From: Candidatus Paraprevotella stercoravium
GTDB taxonomy: Bacteria; Bacteroidota; Bacteroidia; Bacteroidales; Bacteroidaceae
DNA length: 64,000 nucleotides
Assembly: GCA_944320795.1 (NCBI GenBank)
Contig: CALUIU010000005.1
Coordinates: forward strand, 50,786-114,785
Direction: 5' to 3'
Positions 7,992-17,111 of the stretch are shown piece after piece. A program made the translations under genes and the position numbers. Position 1 is the first letter of the stretch. Each line of letters begins with the position of its first letter. A model generated the notes under the pieces. It had not been told where the DNA came from, ran no database searches, and worked only from the letters and a program-made list of their open reading frames with translations.

Positions 7992-9457
7992 CGTTGGGCC
8001 AGATTGCGCGCGGCGTCAATGCGCAGGAATATGAAAAGCAGGATGGTAAATCCCCACAGTGAAGATCCTCCATAACTGAAGAACGGTAGTGGAATACCGA
8101 TAACGGGGGTGAGTCCAAGTACCATTCCTACATTAATGAATAAATGGAATAGAAAAACACTTAGTACACAATATCCATAAACTCTTCCAAAACGGTAGGG
8201 TTGCCGCTCAGCCAGATGAATCAGTCTTAGAATCAGTGTTAGAAATAAAAGTAAGACTGTGGCAGAGCCTACAAATCCTTCTTCTTCACCTACGGTACAG
8301 AAAATGAAGTCTGTATCTTGTTCCGGTACATATTTCAGTTTGGTTTGTGTACCGTTCAGAAATCCTTTTCCTTTCAATCCTCCTGAGCCGATGGCTATTT
8401 TGGCCTGGTTTACATTATATCCGGCACCCGTAGGGTCATCCTCTAATCCAAGCAATACTTTGATGCGGATCTGCTGATGTGCTTCGAGTACATTGTTCAA
8501 AACGAAGTCCACTGAGTAGAAAAAGGCCAGAGAGCCTAATGAAAACATTGCGATATAAAAATATTTCTTTACCCGCGCTGTGACAGATATATAAATAAGG
8601 TATAGGCCTAATCCGATACATAAAGGTAGTTGCACCCAAACGATATCAAAGGGGATAACGTAGAATGCAAAAGCCAATGCGGTCAGATTAATACCTGCTG
8701 TCCAATAAATCAGATGAGTAAGAATCTTAGATTTTCCGCAATATACGCGAATCATGCCTAGCGTGAAGGCCATAATGAGTAACATGACCGAAAATTCACC
8801 GATACTTGTGGGGGTGAACCAGAGCGGATCGGCCGCATAGCGTACTCCTACAACGAAATAGACCACGGCTGATATACCTGCAAACAGGATTGAACCCGGC
8901 ATACCTTCCCGATAAAGCATCAGGAAGAATGCAAAATAAACCAGAGCAGAACCGGTCTCTCGCTGGGCGATGATGAGCAGCATGGGAACGAAAATCAGGG
9001 CCAGAGTCATGGCAAAATCGCGCCAGCGGGCAATATTGTATCCGTAGGAGGACATAAATTTGGCTACGGCCAGTGCGGTGGCAAATTTGGCAAATTCAGC
9101 AGACTGAAGGCTGAAGGGGCCGATTTTGATCCAGGAATGTGAGCCTTTGATGTCGCGTGCCAAAAATGGGGTAATAAATAACAGTACCAATAAAATGGCA
9201 TAGATCACATACGAAAAAGTATCGTAAATTCGGTCATTCAGCATCAGAATGATCGTTCCCAATAGAATGGAAGTGCCAATCCAAATGATCTGCATGCCCG
9301 AACGTGCGTCAAAAGAGAAAAAGTTTCCTCCCTGGCTGAAGTCATAGCTGGCTCCGCAGATGCTGATCCAGCCAAATGCCATGAGGGCTATGTATAATAG
9401 AATGGTTACCCAATCCACAGAGGCCCATATACTTTTATTATCTCGATTCATTACCAT
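7988..9457 (-). CDS. rodA: Rod-shape peptidoglycan glycosyltransferase RodA (SEDS)
   Basis: SEDS-family integral membrane enzyme that polymerises lipid II together with the class B PBP encoded just upstream. The 489 residues are longer than the roughly 370 of enterobacterial RodA because of extra hydrophobic segments in the middle (about 180-320), a feature of Bacteroidetes versions. Signature regions are GSHSWIKIGPFSLQSAEFAK, the GAGYNVNQAKIAIGSGGLKGKGF loop and the C-terminal TPVIGIPLPFFSYGGSS. It overlaps mrdA by 20 bp and is the last gene of the elongasome operon. Start could be Met1 or Met3. Confidence 0.95.
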   Translation of the reverse strand: MVMNRDNKSIWASVDWVTILLYIALMAFGWISICGASYDFSQGGNFFSFDARSGMQIIWIGTSILLGTIILMLNDRIYDTFSYVIYAILLVLLFITPFLARDIKGSHSWIKIGPFSLQSAEFAKFATALAVAKFMSSYGYNIARWRDFAMTLALIFVPMLLIIAQRETGSALVYFAFFLMLYREGMPGSILFAGISAVVYFVVGVRYAADPLWFTPTSIGEFSVMLLIMAFTLGMIRVYCGKSKILTHLIYWTAGINLTALAFAFYVIPFDIVWVQLPLCIGLGLYLIYISVTARVKKYFYIAMFSLGSLAFFYSVDFVLNNVLEAHQQIRIKVLLGLEDDPTGAGYNVNQAKIAIGSGGLKGKGFLNGTQTKLKYVPEQDTDFIFCTVGEEEGFVGSATVLLLFLTLILRLIHLAERQPYRFGRVYGYCVLSVFLFHLFINVGMVLGLTPVIGIPLPFFSYGGSSLWGFTILLFIFLRIDAARNLAQR

Positions 9458-11285
9458 AATTGATTCTTCTGTTTTGAAACTCTTCAGCTTTCTTTTCGCT
9501 GGCTGGAGATAGTTTTCCCATAATGTATTGTTCCATCATCAGGGCACCGAGCGGTACTCCGTAATCGGCTCCCCATCCTCCGTTTTCAACGTATACGGCA
9601 ATGGCGATTTTGGGATTGTTCATCGGGGCAAATCCCATGAAGGCCGAGTGGTCGTGTCCGCGATTCTGTGCCGTACCAGTCTTGCCGCATACCTCATAAT
9701 TCGGACTGTTTGCGGCTCGGCAAGTACCGCCTTCTACCGCCTTTCTCATGCCGGCTACAATATAGTTATAGTATTTCTGATCAACCATAGTATAGTGTTT
9801 CCGGCTATATAATGTGTCTAATGTTCCGCCTTTGATACTTTTTACTACATGGGGCACATAATAATATCCTCTGTTTGCAATGGTTGCAGCTAGGTTTGCA
9901 ATCTGCAAAGGGGTGGCATTTACTTCACCTTGACCGATGGAAATACTGATTACGGTGAGTCCGTTCCAAGAGCCGCGATAGGCTTTGTCGTAGAATTGGG
10001 CATTGGGAATGAGACCGCGTTTCTCACCCGGCAGGTCCACACCTAATTTGTAGCCGAATCCCATAGATACCATGTAGTCTTTCCATCGGGTCATCGCTTC
10101 CTGTACATTCTGGTATTTGGTACGATTGCCGAACATATAGAACAGTCCCCAACAGAAATAGGCGTTACAGGAAGTTCCAAGAGCTGGAACTAGATTGATG
10201 GGAGATGCGTGTCCGTGGCAACCCACTTTCAAGCCGCGGTAATGAAAGCCATGTGGGCAGGGAAAAGCGGTTTGAGGCGTCAGTATGCCTTCTTGTAGAA
10301 ATGTCAGTGCCTGAGTCGGTTTAAAGGTTGATCCGGGAGGGTAGACACCCATGATGGCACGGTTGAGCAGAGGTTTCATCAGATCTTTGCTGAGGGTCTG
10401 ATGATTTTTTCCGCGCAGGCGTCCGACCATCAGGTGTGGGTCATAAGTAGGAGATGATATCATGCATAATATTTCTCCTGTTGAAGGTTCGATGGCTACA
10501 ATACTTCCCAGTTTCCCTTGCATCAGGCGCTCACCCAAAGCCTGTAATTTCAGATCCAATCCCAATGTGAGGTCTTTTCCGGGTATTGGATCTTTGTCAA
10601 ACTTGCCATTCATGTAATTCCCCTGTATGCGTCCATGCGCGTCGCGCAAAAGAATTTCAATTCCTTTTTCGCCGCGCAGCTGTTCTTCGTAGTAACGTTC
10701 AATACCCAACTTGCCAATGTAGTCGCCGCTCTGGTAATAATCGTCTTTTTCTATGTCGCTGGGTGAGACTTCGCCCACATCGCCCAGTACATGAGCGGCA
10801 TAGGGATGCTGATATTGTCGGATAGCTCTTTTTTGGATGTAAAATCCAGGAAAACGGAACAGTTTCTCGCGGAACATGCTGAATTCTTCTGCGGAGAGTT
10901 GGCTCATGAAAAGCTGTTGGGTATAGCTGGAATATCCGGGATTGCGCCTGCGATCCTTGATTTCTTCCATGCGTTTTATATAGAATTCCGGTGTGATCCC
11001 CAGGCTTTTGCACAGATCGGCTGTATCCACGCCGATTTGTTCACGCATGACGACCATGATGTCATAAGCCGGTTGGTTGTACACGAGTAATTTGCCGTTG
11101 CGGTCGGTAATGATACCGCGCGACGGATATTTGATTCTTTTTAGAAAGGCATTGGAGTCTGCATTTTTTTTATAGTCATCGCTCATTAATTGAAGCGTGA
11201 ATAACCGTATGAGAAAAACGATAACAATGAATACGGCGGCGCCACCGATAACAAATTTACGGTTTTCGAAATCATATTTTCCCAT
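9438..11285 (-). CDS. mrdA: Penicillin-binding protein 2, transpeptidase of the elongasome
   Basis: Class B PBP of 615 residues that cross-links peptidoglycan made by RodA. There is one N-terminal membrane anchor (about 10-30), the pedestal/dimerisation domain with RGIITDRNGKLL, and a transpeptidase domain with the active-site SxxK in PPGSTFKPTQ, a GTSCNAYF segment in the position of SxN, and KTGTAQNRG. The order mreC-mreD-mrdA-rodA and the overlap with rodA support its role in cell elongation. Confidence 0.96.
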   Translation of the reverse strand: MGKYDFENRKFVIGGAAVFIVIVFLIRLFTLQLMSDDYKKNADSNAFLKRIKYPSRGIITDRNGKLLVYNQPAYDIMVVMREQIGVDTADLCKSLGITPEFYIKRMEEIKDRRRNPGYSSYTQQLFMSQLSAEEFSMFREKLFRFPGFYIQKRAIRQYQHPYAAHVLGDVGEVSPSDIEKDDYYQSGDYIGKLGIERYYEEQLRGEKGIEILLRDAHGRIQGNYMNGKFDKDPIPGKDLTLGLDLKLQALGERLMQGKLGSIVAIEPSTGEILCMISSPTYDPHLMVGRLRGKNHQTLSKDLMKPLLNRAIMGVYPPGSTFKPTQALTFLQEGILTPQTAFPCPHGFHYRGLKVGCHGHASPINLVPALGTSCNAYFCWGLFYMFGNRTKYQNVQEAMTRWKDYMVSMGFGYKLGVDLPGEKRGLIPNAQFYDKAYRGSWNGLTVISISIGQGEVNATPLQIANLAATIANRGYYYVPHVVKSIKGGTLDTLYSRKHYTMVDQKYYNYIVAGMRKAVEGGTCRAANSPNYEVCGKTGTAQNRGHDHSAFMGFAPMNNPKIAIAVYVENGGWGADYGVPLGALMMEQYIMGKLSPASEKKAEEFQNRRINYGNESR

Positions 11286-11291
11286 AAATGC

Positions 11292-11807
11292 TTAGTTTTT
11301 CTGCTTTTTAGGATTGCGTACAAATTCCAGTGTCATCATCAGAAGCAGTGACAAGGCAATGCTTCCCCCCATGCTGATCAATAAGATTTTCCAATTGAAG
11401 AATGAAAAGGCTTCCAAAAGGAAAAAACTGATGTGATGTAACAGTGTAAGTAGAAAAAGCAGTTGGAAGAACTTCCATTTTCCCATAGAACGGATCGAAG
11501 GGGTCAGGTCTTCGGGAGCTTCTTTTGAAACCAGCAATTTCAGGAGAGGAGGAAGACAGAGTGCAGACAGGGTCATGGAAGCCGAAACGACTCCCGGAGT
11601 TCCCGAAAATATATCGATCAGCATTCCGGCGACAAAGGCCCAAAGCAATAAGGCGCTTCGGGAAATATTTTTGGGGAATAGCAGCAAAAAATAGACACTG
11701 ATGATTGGGGTAATACAGCCTGATATATGAATCTGGTTAAATACCAGAACTTGTATGGCCCAGAGTGCTATCATCCACAATATTTTATAAAACCAAACTA
11801 AAACCAT
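11292..11807 (-). CDS. mreD: Rod-shape determining membrane protein MreD
   Basis: Small integral membrane protein (171 residues, five to six hydrophobic helices) linking MreC to the RodA/PBP2 pair. Sequence identity in this family is low; the call rests on size, hydrophobic profile, the AGMLIDIFSG segment near the middle and the position 6 bp before mrdA and 4 bp after mreC. Confidence 0.85.
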   Translation of the reverse strand: MVLVWFYKILWMIALWAIQVLVFNQIHISGCITPIISVYFLLLFPKNISRSALLLWAFVAGMLIDIFSGTPGVVSASMTLSALCLPPLLKLLVSKEAPEDLTPSIRSMGKWKFFQLLFLLTLLHHISFFLLEAFSFFNWKILLISMGGSIALSLLLMMTLEFVRNPKKQKN

Positions 11808-11811
11808 GCTA

Positions 11812-12666
11812 TCACTTCCTTGATTTTTCTTTTAATTGAACAGATAATGAATCCAGTTCATTCTGATCTGGAGATATAATGACGCTTACATCGCGCAAAC
11901 GGGCAAAATCAGTACCCAGATGTACTTTTATGCGATATGACAGTCCGTCTTTGGAATTTCTAACCTGATTGACCTTGCCAATGAACAGTCCCTCGGGAAA
12001 TACGGATGAGAATCCACTGGTTTCGATGACATCTCCCGTATTGATTTTTGCATAGCGGGGAATATCGTTCATCCACGCATAAAGCGGATTCCCGCCATCC
12101 CAGTTTAAATAACCGAAATAACCGCTTTTACGCAGGCGGCAGCTGATATTTGATTTGGAATTGAGTACTGGAATGACTATGGAATAGTGCGGTGCTGTAA
12201 GATATATGATTCCGACAACTCCGGTTCCGCATACAACACCCATCTCCGGTCGCACTCCGTCGGCTTCTCCCCGGTTTATGGTAATGTAGTTGTCCTGGAG
12301 TAATACGGAGTTATTGACAACAGTAGCGGGCAGTAACTGGTAGGAACGAAGCAGGGAGTCGGTTCTCTGTTCTGTATAACTGTGTTCTGTGTCGAGTTTT
12401 TTGAGTTGGTGCTCCAGTTCTGCAATGCGATGTTCCAGCACGACATTGCGTTCGGTCAGTGCCCGGTTGTTGTCACCCAGTGCCAGATAAGCCAGAATGT
12501 TGGACTGCCATTCCATGACTTTTCCGGAAACGGTGTTGGCCGAGGTAAACCATACACTGCCTTGGTATCCATTAAAGCGGAACAGGGCACACAAACTGAT
12601 GGCCTCTAATAGGATAAAGACCAGCCAGTAATTGTATTTCGATAGAAAATCAAGTAGTTTACGCAC
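11812..12666 (-). CDS. mreC: Rod-shape determining protein MreC
   Basis: Periplasmic elongasome protein of 284 residues with one membrane helix (about 12-30), a coiled-coil stretch with ALTERNVVLEHRIAELEHQLKKLD (shown here only in part of its extent, roughly 67-90) and two beta-barrel domains including the ITINRGEADGVRPEMGVV and VIETSGFSSVFPEGLFIGKV regions that are typical of MreC. It is separated from mreB by a 98-bp gap holding a strong terminator-like hairpin, so its expression relative to MreB is probably reduced. Confidence 0.93.
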   Translation of the reverse strand: MRKLLDFLSKYNYWLVFILLEAISLCALFRFNGYQGSVWFTSANTVSGKVMEWQSNILAYLALGDNNRALTERNVVLEHRIAELEHQLKKLDTEHSYTEQRTDSLLRSYQLLPATVVNNSVLLQDNYITINRGEADGVRPEMGVVCGTGVVGIIYLTAPHYSIVIPVLNSKSNISCRLRKSGYFGYLNWDGGNPLYAWMNDIPRYAKINTGDVIETSGFSSVFPEGLFIGKVNQVRNSKDGLSYRIKVHLGTDFARLRDVSVIISPDQNELDSLSVQLKEKSRK

Positions 12667-12689
12667 GTTTTTGTCTGATTAAAGAAAAA

Positions 12690-12737
12690 CGGGAAATGAA
12701 AGGCGACGGGTACAACCTCGCCGGGTTTCATTTCCCG
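12690..12737 (-). terminator. Intrinsic terminator or attenuator between mreB and mreC
   Basis: CGGGAAATGAAA (12690-12701) and TTTCATTTCCCG (12726-12737) form a perfect 12-bp stem with an inner GGCGA/TCGCC stem; on the minus strand it is followed by GTTTTTCTTT. It sits inside an otherwise tightly packed operon, so partial read-through or RNA processing that keeps MreB above MreC is likely. Confidence 0.75.
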
Positions 12738-12764
12738 CAGTTATGAGTCTTTCTCTGTTCTGGC

Positions 12765-13784
12765 TTACATCAGGAAAGAGAAGTTGTTTACATTTTTCAG
12801 CGCAATACCAGTTCCCTTGGCCACACTGTGCAACGGATCGTCGGCAATGTGGAACGGAATGTTGATCTTGTCTGTCAAGCGCTTGTCCAGTCCGCGCAGC
12901 AAGGCGCCGCCACCGCTCAGGTAAATGCCATTGTGTACAATGTCGGCATACAGTTCCGGTGGTGTATTTTCCAAAGCGTTCAGTACGGCCGTTTCGATAC
13001 GGGCAATGGATTTTTCCAGACAGTGGGCAATCTCCTGATAGCATACCGGTATTTCCATGGGCAGTGCGGTAATACGGTTCGGACCATATACTACATAATC
13101 TTCCGGAGCCTCTTCTCCCAGATCGGTCAGTGCGGCACCTACATGGATTTTGATTCGTTCGGCCATACGCTCGCTCACCTTCACATTGTGCTGGCGGCTC
13201 ATGTATTCCTGAATGTCGGCAGTGAGGTCGTCTCCGGCAATGCGGATAGAGTTGTTGGTTACGATACCTCCCAATGAGATGACGGCAATTTCTGTAGAAC
13301 CACCGCCTATATCCACGATCATGTTACCCTGAGGAGCCTCTACATCGATACCGATACCGATAGCGGCTGCCATCGGTTCATAGATAAGGTAAACTTCGCG
13401 CCCGCCGGCATGCTCCGCAGAGTCACGTACAGCGCGCAATTCCACCTCGGTAGAACCTGAAGGCACACCGATTACCATACGCAATGAAGGAGAGAAGAAA
13501 CGGCTTCCTGTATGTACCATTTTGATGAGTCCGCGCATCATCTGCTCGCAGGCATAGAAGTCGGCAATCACACCTTCGCGCAGAGGGCGCACGGTGCGGA
13601 TATTGTCGTGTGTCTTTTCGTACATCATTTTGGCCTTTTCGCCTACGGCAATCATCTTGTCCGAGCGGCGGTCGAGTGCTACGACCGAAGGCTCATCTAC
13701 CACAATCTTCCCGTCGCAGGTAATGATCGTATTGGCAGTACCCAAGTCCATTGCAATTTCTTGAGTAAATGAAAAAAATCCCAT
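12765..13784 (-). CDS. mreB: Actin-like cell-shape protein MreB
   Basis: ATP-dependent filament protein that organises lateral wall synthesis on the inner membrane face. The 339-residue protein shows the phosphate 1 loop MDLGTANT, the connect/phosphate 2 region NMIVDIGGGSTEIAV, the adenosine motif YLSGGGALLRGLD and an amphipathic MGFFSFTQ N-terminus. Divergence from relatives is small across the whole length. Upstream of it, 30 bp away, is purH; downstream, a hairpin separates it from mreC. Confidence 0.97.
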   Translation of the reverse strand: MGFFSFTQEIAMDLGTANTIITCDGKIVVDEPSVVALDRRSDKMIAVGEKAKMMYEKTHDNIRTVRPLREGVIADFYACEQMMRGLIKMVHTGSRFFSPSLRMVIGVPSGSTEVELRAVRDSAEHAGGREVYLIYEPMAAAIGIGIDVEAPQGNMIVDIGGGSTEIAVISLGGIVTNNSIRIAGDDLTADIQEYMSRQHNVKVSERMAERIKIHVGAALTDLGEEAPEDYVVYGPNRITALPMEIPVCYQEIAHCLEKSIARIETAVLNALENTPPELYADIVHNGIYLSGGGALLRGLDKRLTDKINIPFHIADDPLHSVAKGTGIALKNVNNFSFLM

Positions 13785-13814
13785 AATCAGTATTTCCTGT
13801 TTGTTAGTATTCGA

Positions 13815-14414
13815 TTACTTGTTTTCTGCAAACCAAGCGTGAATAGCGGTGTCGTAGTGGCTGCTCACACCAAAAGCACGGGTTGCGAACATCTGACGCT
13901 GTGCCAGTGTTGTCTGCGCACCATTTTCTTTCAGAATGTTCAGGAAATCGGCATATTCGGCTTTGCTTGGAATGATTACGACATCATTGAAGTTTTTGGC
14001 TGCTGCACGGATCAGAGAGATTCCGCCTATGTCGATCTTTTCAATGATGTCTGCAGCTGAAGCACCGCTGGCTACGGTTGCCTCAAACGGATAAAGGTCT
14101 ACGATGACCAGGTCGATTTCCGGAATCTCATATTTCTTCATCTGTGCCTGATCCTCTTCCAGCGCACGACGACCCAAGATACCGCCGAATACTTTCGGGT
14201 GCAGGGTCTTTACGCGTCCGCCCAAAATTGATGGATAGGTTGTCAGGTCTTCAACGGCCTGGCATGGATAGCCCAGGCTTTCGATGAAACTCTGGGTTCC
14301 TCCGGTTGAAAGGAATTGTACTCCGTCTTTGTGCAGTTCGGCCAGGATCTGGTCCAGACCGTCCTTATGAAATACTGAAACTAACGCTGTCTTGATTTTC
14401 TTTGTTTCTGCCAT
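13815..14414 (-). CDS. purH: IMP cyclohydrolase domain (stand-alone, no AICAR transformylase)
   Basis: The last step of IMP synthesis, ring closure of FAICAR, is carried out by the N-terminal MGS-like domain of bifunctional PurH. Here only that domain is encoded: 199 residues including KTALVSVFHKDGL, FLSTGGTQSF, TYPSILGGRVKTLHPKVFGGIL and EKIDIGGISLIRAAAKN. In bifunctional PurH of about 510 residues the AICAR formyltransferase domain would follow, but the frame stops at AWFAENK and the next gene is mreB 30 bp later with no remnant between. The end is clean, so this looks like a true split gene, with the transformylase encoded elsewhere. A -7 box lies 38 bp upstream. Confidence 0.92.
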   Translation of the reverse strand: MAETKKIKTALVSVFHKDGLDQILAELHKDGVQFLSTGGTQSFIESLGYPCQAVEDLTTYPSILGGRVKTLHPKVFGGILGRRALEEDQAQMKKYEIPEIDLVIVDLYPFEATVASGASAADIIEKIDIGGISLIRAAAKNFNDVVIIPSKAEYADFLNILKENGAQTTLAQRQMFATRAFGVSSHYDTAIHAWFAENK

Positions 14415-14451
14415 ACTGTATTCTATTATCTATTACTGTGATTCTGAACTG

Positions 14452-14459
14452 CAAAGATA
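14452..14459 (-). promoter_or_regulatory. -7 box for the purH-mre-mrd-rod operon
   Basis: CAAAGATA on the plus strand is TATCTTTG on the minus strand, an exact TAnnTTTG, 38 bp before the purH ATG. No clear -33 TTTG is seen at 19-21 bp. Confidence 0.5.
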
Positions 14460-14573
14460 CGAATTTTCTAAATCAGTATACTTATAATCAGAGGAAAATC
14501 ATTGGAAAAATGTATTTAAATCAGGAAAGCGGCTCTTGTGTATGTCCTTTTGAGGATATTTGGCGGTGGAATA

Positions 14574-15395
14574 CTATTTCTTTTTGCGGAATTGCAGTGG
14601 GGCGATACCCTCATTCTTGCGAAAGAACCGTGCGAAAAACGAAGAGTTTGGGAAGTTCAGTGTTTCGGCGATTTCCTGGATGCTCCGGTCTGTGGATTTC
14701 AGCAGGAGTTTGGCTTCGCGCATCAGAAAGTCCGAGAGCCAGAAGTGAAAGGTCTGTCCGGTTTTCTTTCGGATCGTACGCATCAGATGCTTGTCGGAAA
14801 TACAGAGTTTTCCGGCATAGAAGGCGGCGTTGTGTTCTTTCTTGCAGTGTCGGTGAAGCAGATAAAAGAAACGGTCGGTGATTTCATCCGGACGGGATAT
14901 TTTTACACTAGTTGTCTTGTGGGTGTAAAGACGGTTCACTTCTAAAATTAGTGAGAAGAGCAATCCCTTGATTATATCTTCGTTGCATTCTGGGACAGCA
15001 TAGCGTTCGTATATAAATTCAAAGTAACGCCGAAGAAGATTTGCAGTTCGTGTATCGGTGGTGAAGCTCGGTGCGTAAGTTGCCTTGTGCGATATTTCTG
15101 CCTTGAGCAACAATGGAAAGTCGGTGATGAAATCAAAGTCGAAAAACAGGTTGTGCAGACGCAGGTCGTGACTATAAGATAATGTGCGTATCAGCATGTT
15201 GGGCAGGAGAAAGAGAAACGTGTTTTCGTCAAGACTGTGTTGATGTCCGTCTATTTCCATTCTGGCGCAACCCTGCGTTACCAGAAGGAAATGCACTCGT
15301 CCGATGGGAGTACGCCAATTCTGGTCTGTGAGCATAAAGGGGGGAAGGCCTTGATTCGGGTCGGTCATGCCGAAATGTGTGATATTTTTGTTCAT
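14574..15395 (-). CDS. AraC-family transcription regulator
   Basis: A 273-residue protein with an N-terminal cupin-like sensor region (about 1-140) and a C-terminal double helix-turn-helix DNA-binding domain ending in SIQEIAETLNFPNSSFFARFFR, the usual second HTH. The in-frame ATG at 15416 was rejected because it lies within a -7 box (15414-15421); the ATG at 15395 (MNKNITHFG) fits a transcript starting near 15407. It is divergent from an MFS exporter gene and is therefore the probable regulator of it. Ligand unknown. Confidence 0.88.
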   Translation of the reverse strand: MNKNITHFGMTDPNQGLPPFMLTDQNWRTPIGRVHFLLVTQGCARMEIDGHQHSLDENTFLFLLPNMLIRTLSYSHDLRLHNLFFDFDFITDFPLLLKAEISHKATYAPSFTTDTRTANLLRRYFEFIYERYAVPECNEDIIKGLLFSLILEVNRLYTHKTTSVKISRPDEITDRFFYLLHRHCKKEHNAAFYAGKLCISDKHLMRTIRKKTGQTFHFWLSDFLMREAKLLLKSTDRSIQEIAETLNFPNSSFFARFFRKNEGIAPLQFRKKK

Positions 15396-15413
15396 GATCG
15401 GGTAAATTTGTAG

Positions 15414-15448
15414 CAAAGATACTTCTTTTTGCAGACAGAGTTTGTCTG
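15414..15448 (-). promoter_or_regulatory. Promoter and possible operator of the AraC-family gene
   Basis: TATCTTTG (minus strand, 15414-15421) is a perfect -7 box. Just upstream on that strand, CAGAC and GTCTG at 15432-15436 and 15444-15448 form a short inverted repeat in the divergent control region shared with the MFS gene; it could be an operator, but the arms are only 5 bp. Confidence 0.4.
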
Positions 15449-15538
15449 TTGGTCACGAATTGAACATTTTCTGTATGAAATAGGGCGAAGGGTATCCGTT
15501 AAAAGTTCGGAACTTTGCATCTGGATTAAATAGATAAA

Positions 15539-16750
15539 ATGAATATGAACGAAAAAACAAGAAATTCAGAACTTTATTTGTTGCTTGTAGTAGGAGCTAT
15601 TTCTGCTTTTGGTCCTTTCGTGACCGACTTTTATCTGCCGGCTCTGCCATCACTAAATGAATATTTTCACACTACGGCCTCGTTGGTTCAGTTGAGTCTT
15701 ACTTTCAGTATGGTGGGACTGGCAGTGGGGCAACTGGTAATTGGTCCTTTGAGTGACAAGTATGGCCGTAAATCTCCGTTGATCCTGTCGCTGATGGTCT
15801 TTTCCGTTTCAACATTAGGTTGCCTGTATGCCCCTGATATTTATTGGTTTATCTTTTTCCGTCTGATACAGGGGTTGGCAGGTGCCGGTGGATTGGTGAT
15901 TTCCAAATCTATCGCTACTGATCTTTATGAGGGTAAGGAGCTAACCCGTTTTTTCTCCATGCTGAGCAGTGTGCAGGGTATAGCGCCTATTTGTGCTCCT
16001 GTTTTAGGAGGGTTTTTGTTGGGAGTAACCAGCTGGAAGGGAATTTTCTGGATTCTCTTTGCTATCGGACTTTTGTTGCTGGTGACTCTGTTCTTTTTCA
16101 AGGAGTCGCTGCCACGCGCTGCACGCCGTGAGGGTGGTGTTTGGGTAGCTTTCCGGCGTTATGTGCCCGTATTGGGGCATGGTCGCTTTATGTGTTATGT
16201 GCTGGTACAGGCTTTTGCTATGGGGGTGATGTTTACTTATATTGCTGCCTCTCCTTTTATTTTTCAGAATCATTATGGTCTGTCTCCGGTAGCTTACAGT
16301 CTGTGTTTTGGTGCCAACGCTGTGGCGGTCATGTTAGGCAGTCTGACTGTATCGTTTTTCCGTGGAGCTACGCAGGCCATGCGTATAGGTGTAGTTGGTT
16401 TTGGATTGCTCAGTCTGTTGGTGGCTGCGGTGCTGGTTTCCGGTGCTTCGGTGATGATTGTTGAGGTCTGCTTGTTCGTGTTTATGATATTTCTGGGATT
16501 GATTTTGCCTAGCAGTACGATGCTGGCTCTTGATTTGGAACGTGAAAATTCGGGAAATGCTTCGGCTGTGCTTGGATTTCTGATGTTTCTCTTCGGGGGA
16601 GTGCTTTCACCATTGACCGGATTGGGCGATATGCTTCAGACCACTAGTCTGATTATGGTGCTTTGCTGCGCGGCTGCTTTGATTTGTACGCTGCTTACCA
16701 CGGCCCGATTTTCGCGCTATATTCTTAAGGGACACATGGTAAAAGCTTGA
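15539..16750 (+). CDS. MFS drug exporter, Bcr/CflA family
   Basis: A 403-residue, 12-helix major facilitator of the DHA1 group. The N-terminal FGPFVTDFYLPALPSL segment and motif A GPLSDKYGRKSPL between helices 2 and 3 are typical of Bcr/CflA proton-driven exporters; motif C-like GGFLLGVTSWKGIFW follows in helix 5/6. Such proteins export bicyclomycin, chloramphenicol or small metabolites; the substrate cannot be told here. The gene is divergent from an AraC-type regulator 143 bp away. Either ATG at 15539 or 15545 can be the start. Confidence 0.9.
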   Translation: MNMNEKTRNSELYLLLVVGAISAFGPFVTDFYLPALPSLNEYFHTTASLVQLSLTFSMVGLAVGQLVIGPLSDKYGRKSPLILSLMVFSVSTLGCLYAPDIYWFIFFRLIQGLAGAGGLVISKSIATDLYEGKELTRFFSMLSSVQGIAPICAPVLGGFLLGVTSWKGIFWILFAIGLLLLVTLFFFKESLPRAARREGGVWVAFRRYVPVLGHGRFMCYVLVQAFAMGVMFTYIAASPFIFQNHYGLSPVAYSLCFGANAVAVMLGSLTVSFFRGATQAMRIGVVGFGLLSLLVAAVLVSGASVMIVEVCLFVFMIFLGLILPSSTMLALDLERENSGNASAVLGFLMFLFGGVLSPLTGLGDMLQTTSLIMVLCCAAALICTLLTTARFSRYILKGHMVKA

Positions 16751-16983
16751 TTTTGGAGAAGACGTTTTTATGAGAGCTTACTATTCTTGAAGAATAAGGT
16801 TTTTGAGAAACGGAAAAGTTGTTTCCGATAATTGGGGAAAATGGTGCTGGCGGAGTTTGCTTTTCGTTGGCATCATTTTTTTATATCGCTGCGTGGCGTG
16901 TTCAGAAATTTTTGTTCTTTAAAAGAGAATGTAAAAAGGAAAAAAAGAAATAAACTAAGAGACGGAGGCTGATTGAAAAAAGA

Positions 16984-17009
16984 AAAGGTTCTCATTTTTG
17001 AGAACCTTT
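16984..17009 (-). terminator. Terminator of tRNA-Lys
   Basis: AAAGGTTCTC (16984-16993) and GAGAACCTTT (17000-17009) form a 10-bp stem with a 6-nt loop; on the minus strand a T-rich run (TTTTCTTTTTTC including stem end) follows. The preceding 16751-16983 holds no gene, only a small TATTCTT-G-AAGAATA palindrome near 16781 that might end the MFS transcript. Confidence 0.8.
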
Positions 17010-17015
17010 CTTCTG

Positions 17016-17088
17016 TGATTCGCTTGGGGTTCGAACCCAAGACCCCAACATTAAAAGTGTTGTGCTCTACCTGCTGAGCTAGCGAATC
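17016..17088 (-). tRNA. tRNA-Lys (anticodon UUU)
   Basis: The 73-nt cloverleaf folds completely: acceptor GATTCGC/GCGAATC, D-stem GCTC/GAGC, anticodon stem CAACA/TGTTG with loop CTTTTAA (anticodon TTT), variable GGGTC, T-arm TTGGG-TTCGAAC-CCCAA and discriminator A. CCA is not encoded. It has its own promoter and terminator. Confidence 0.97.
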
Positions 17089-17111
17089 ATCCTATTTGCT
17101 GTTTGCGAGTG

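Noticed and set aside
14402..14945. Plus-strand open frames over the AraC-family gene
   Set aside because: They are mirror frames of the minus-strand gene, without start context or domains.
15396..15416. Upstream ATG for the AraC-family gene
   Set aside because: It falls within the -7 box at 15414-15421 and could not be in the transcript.
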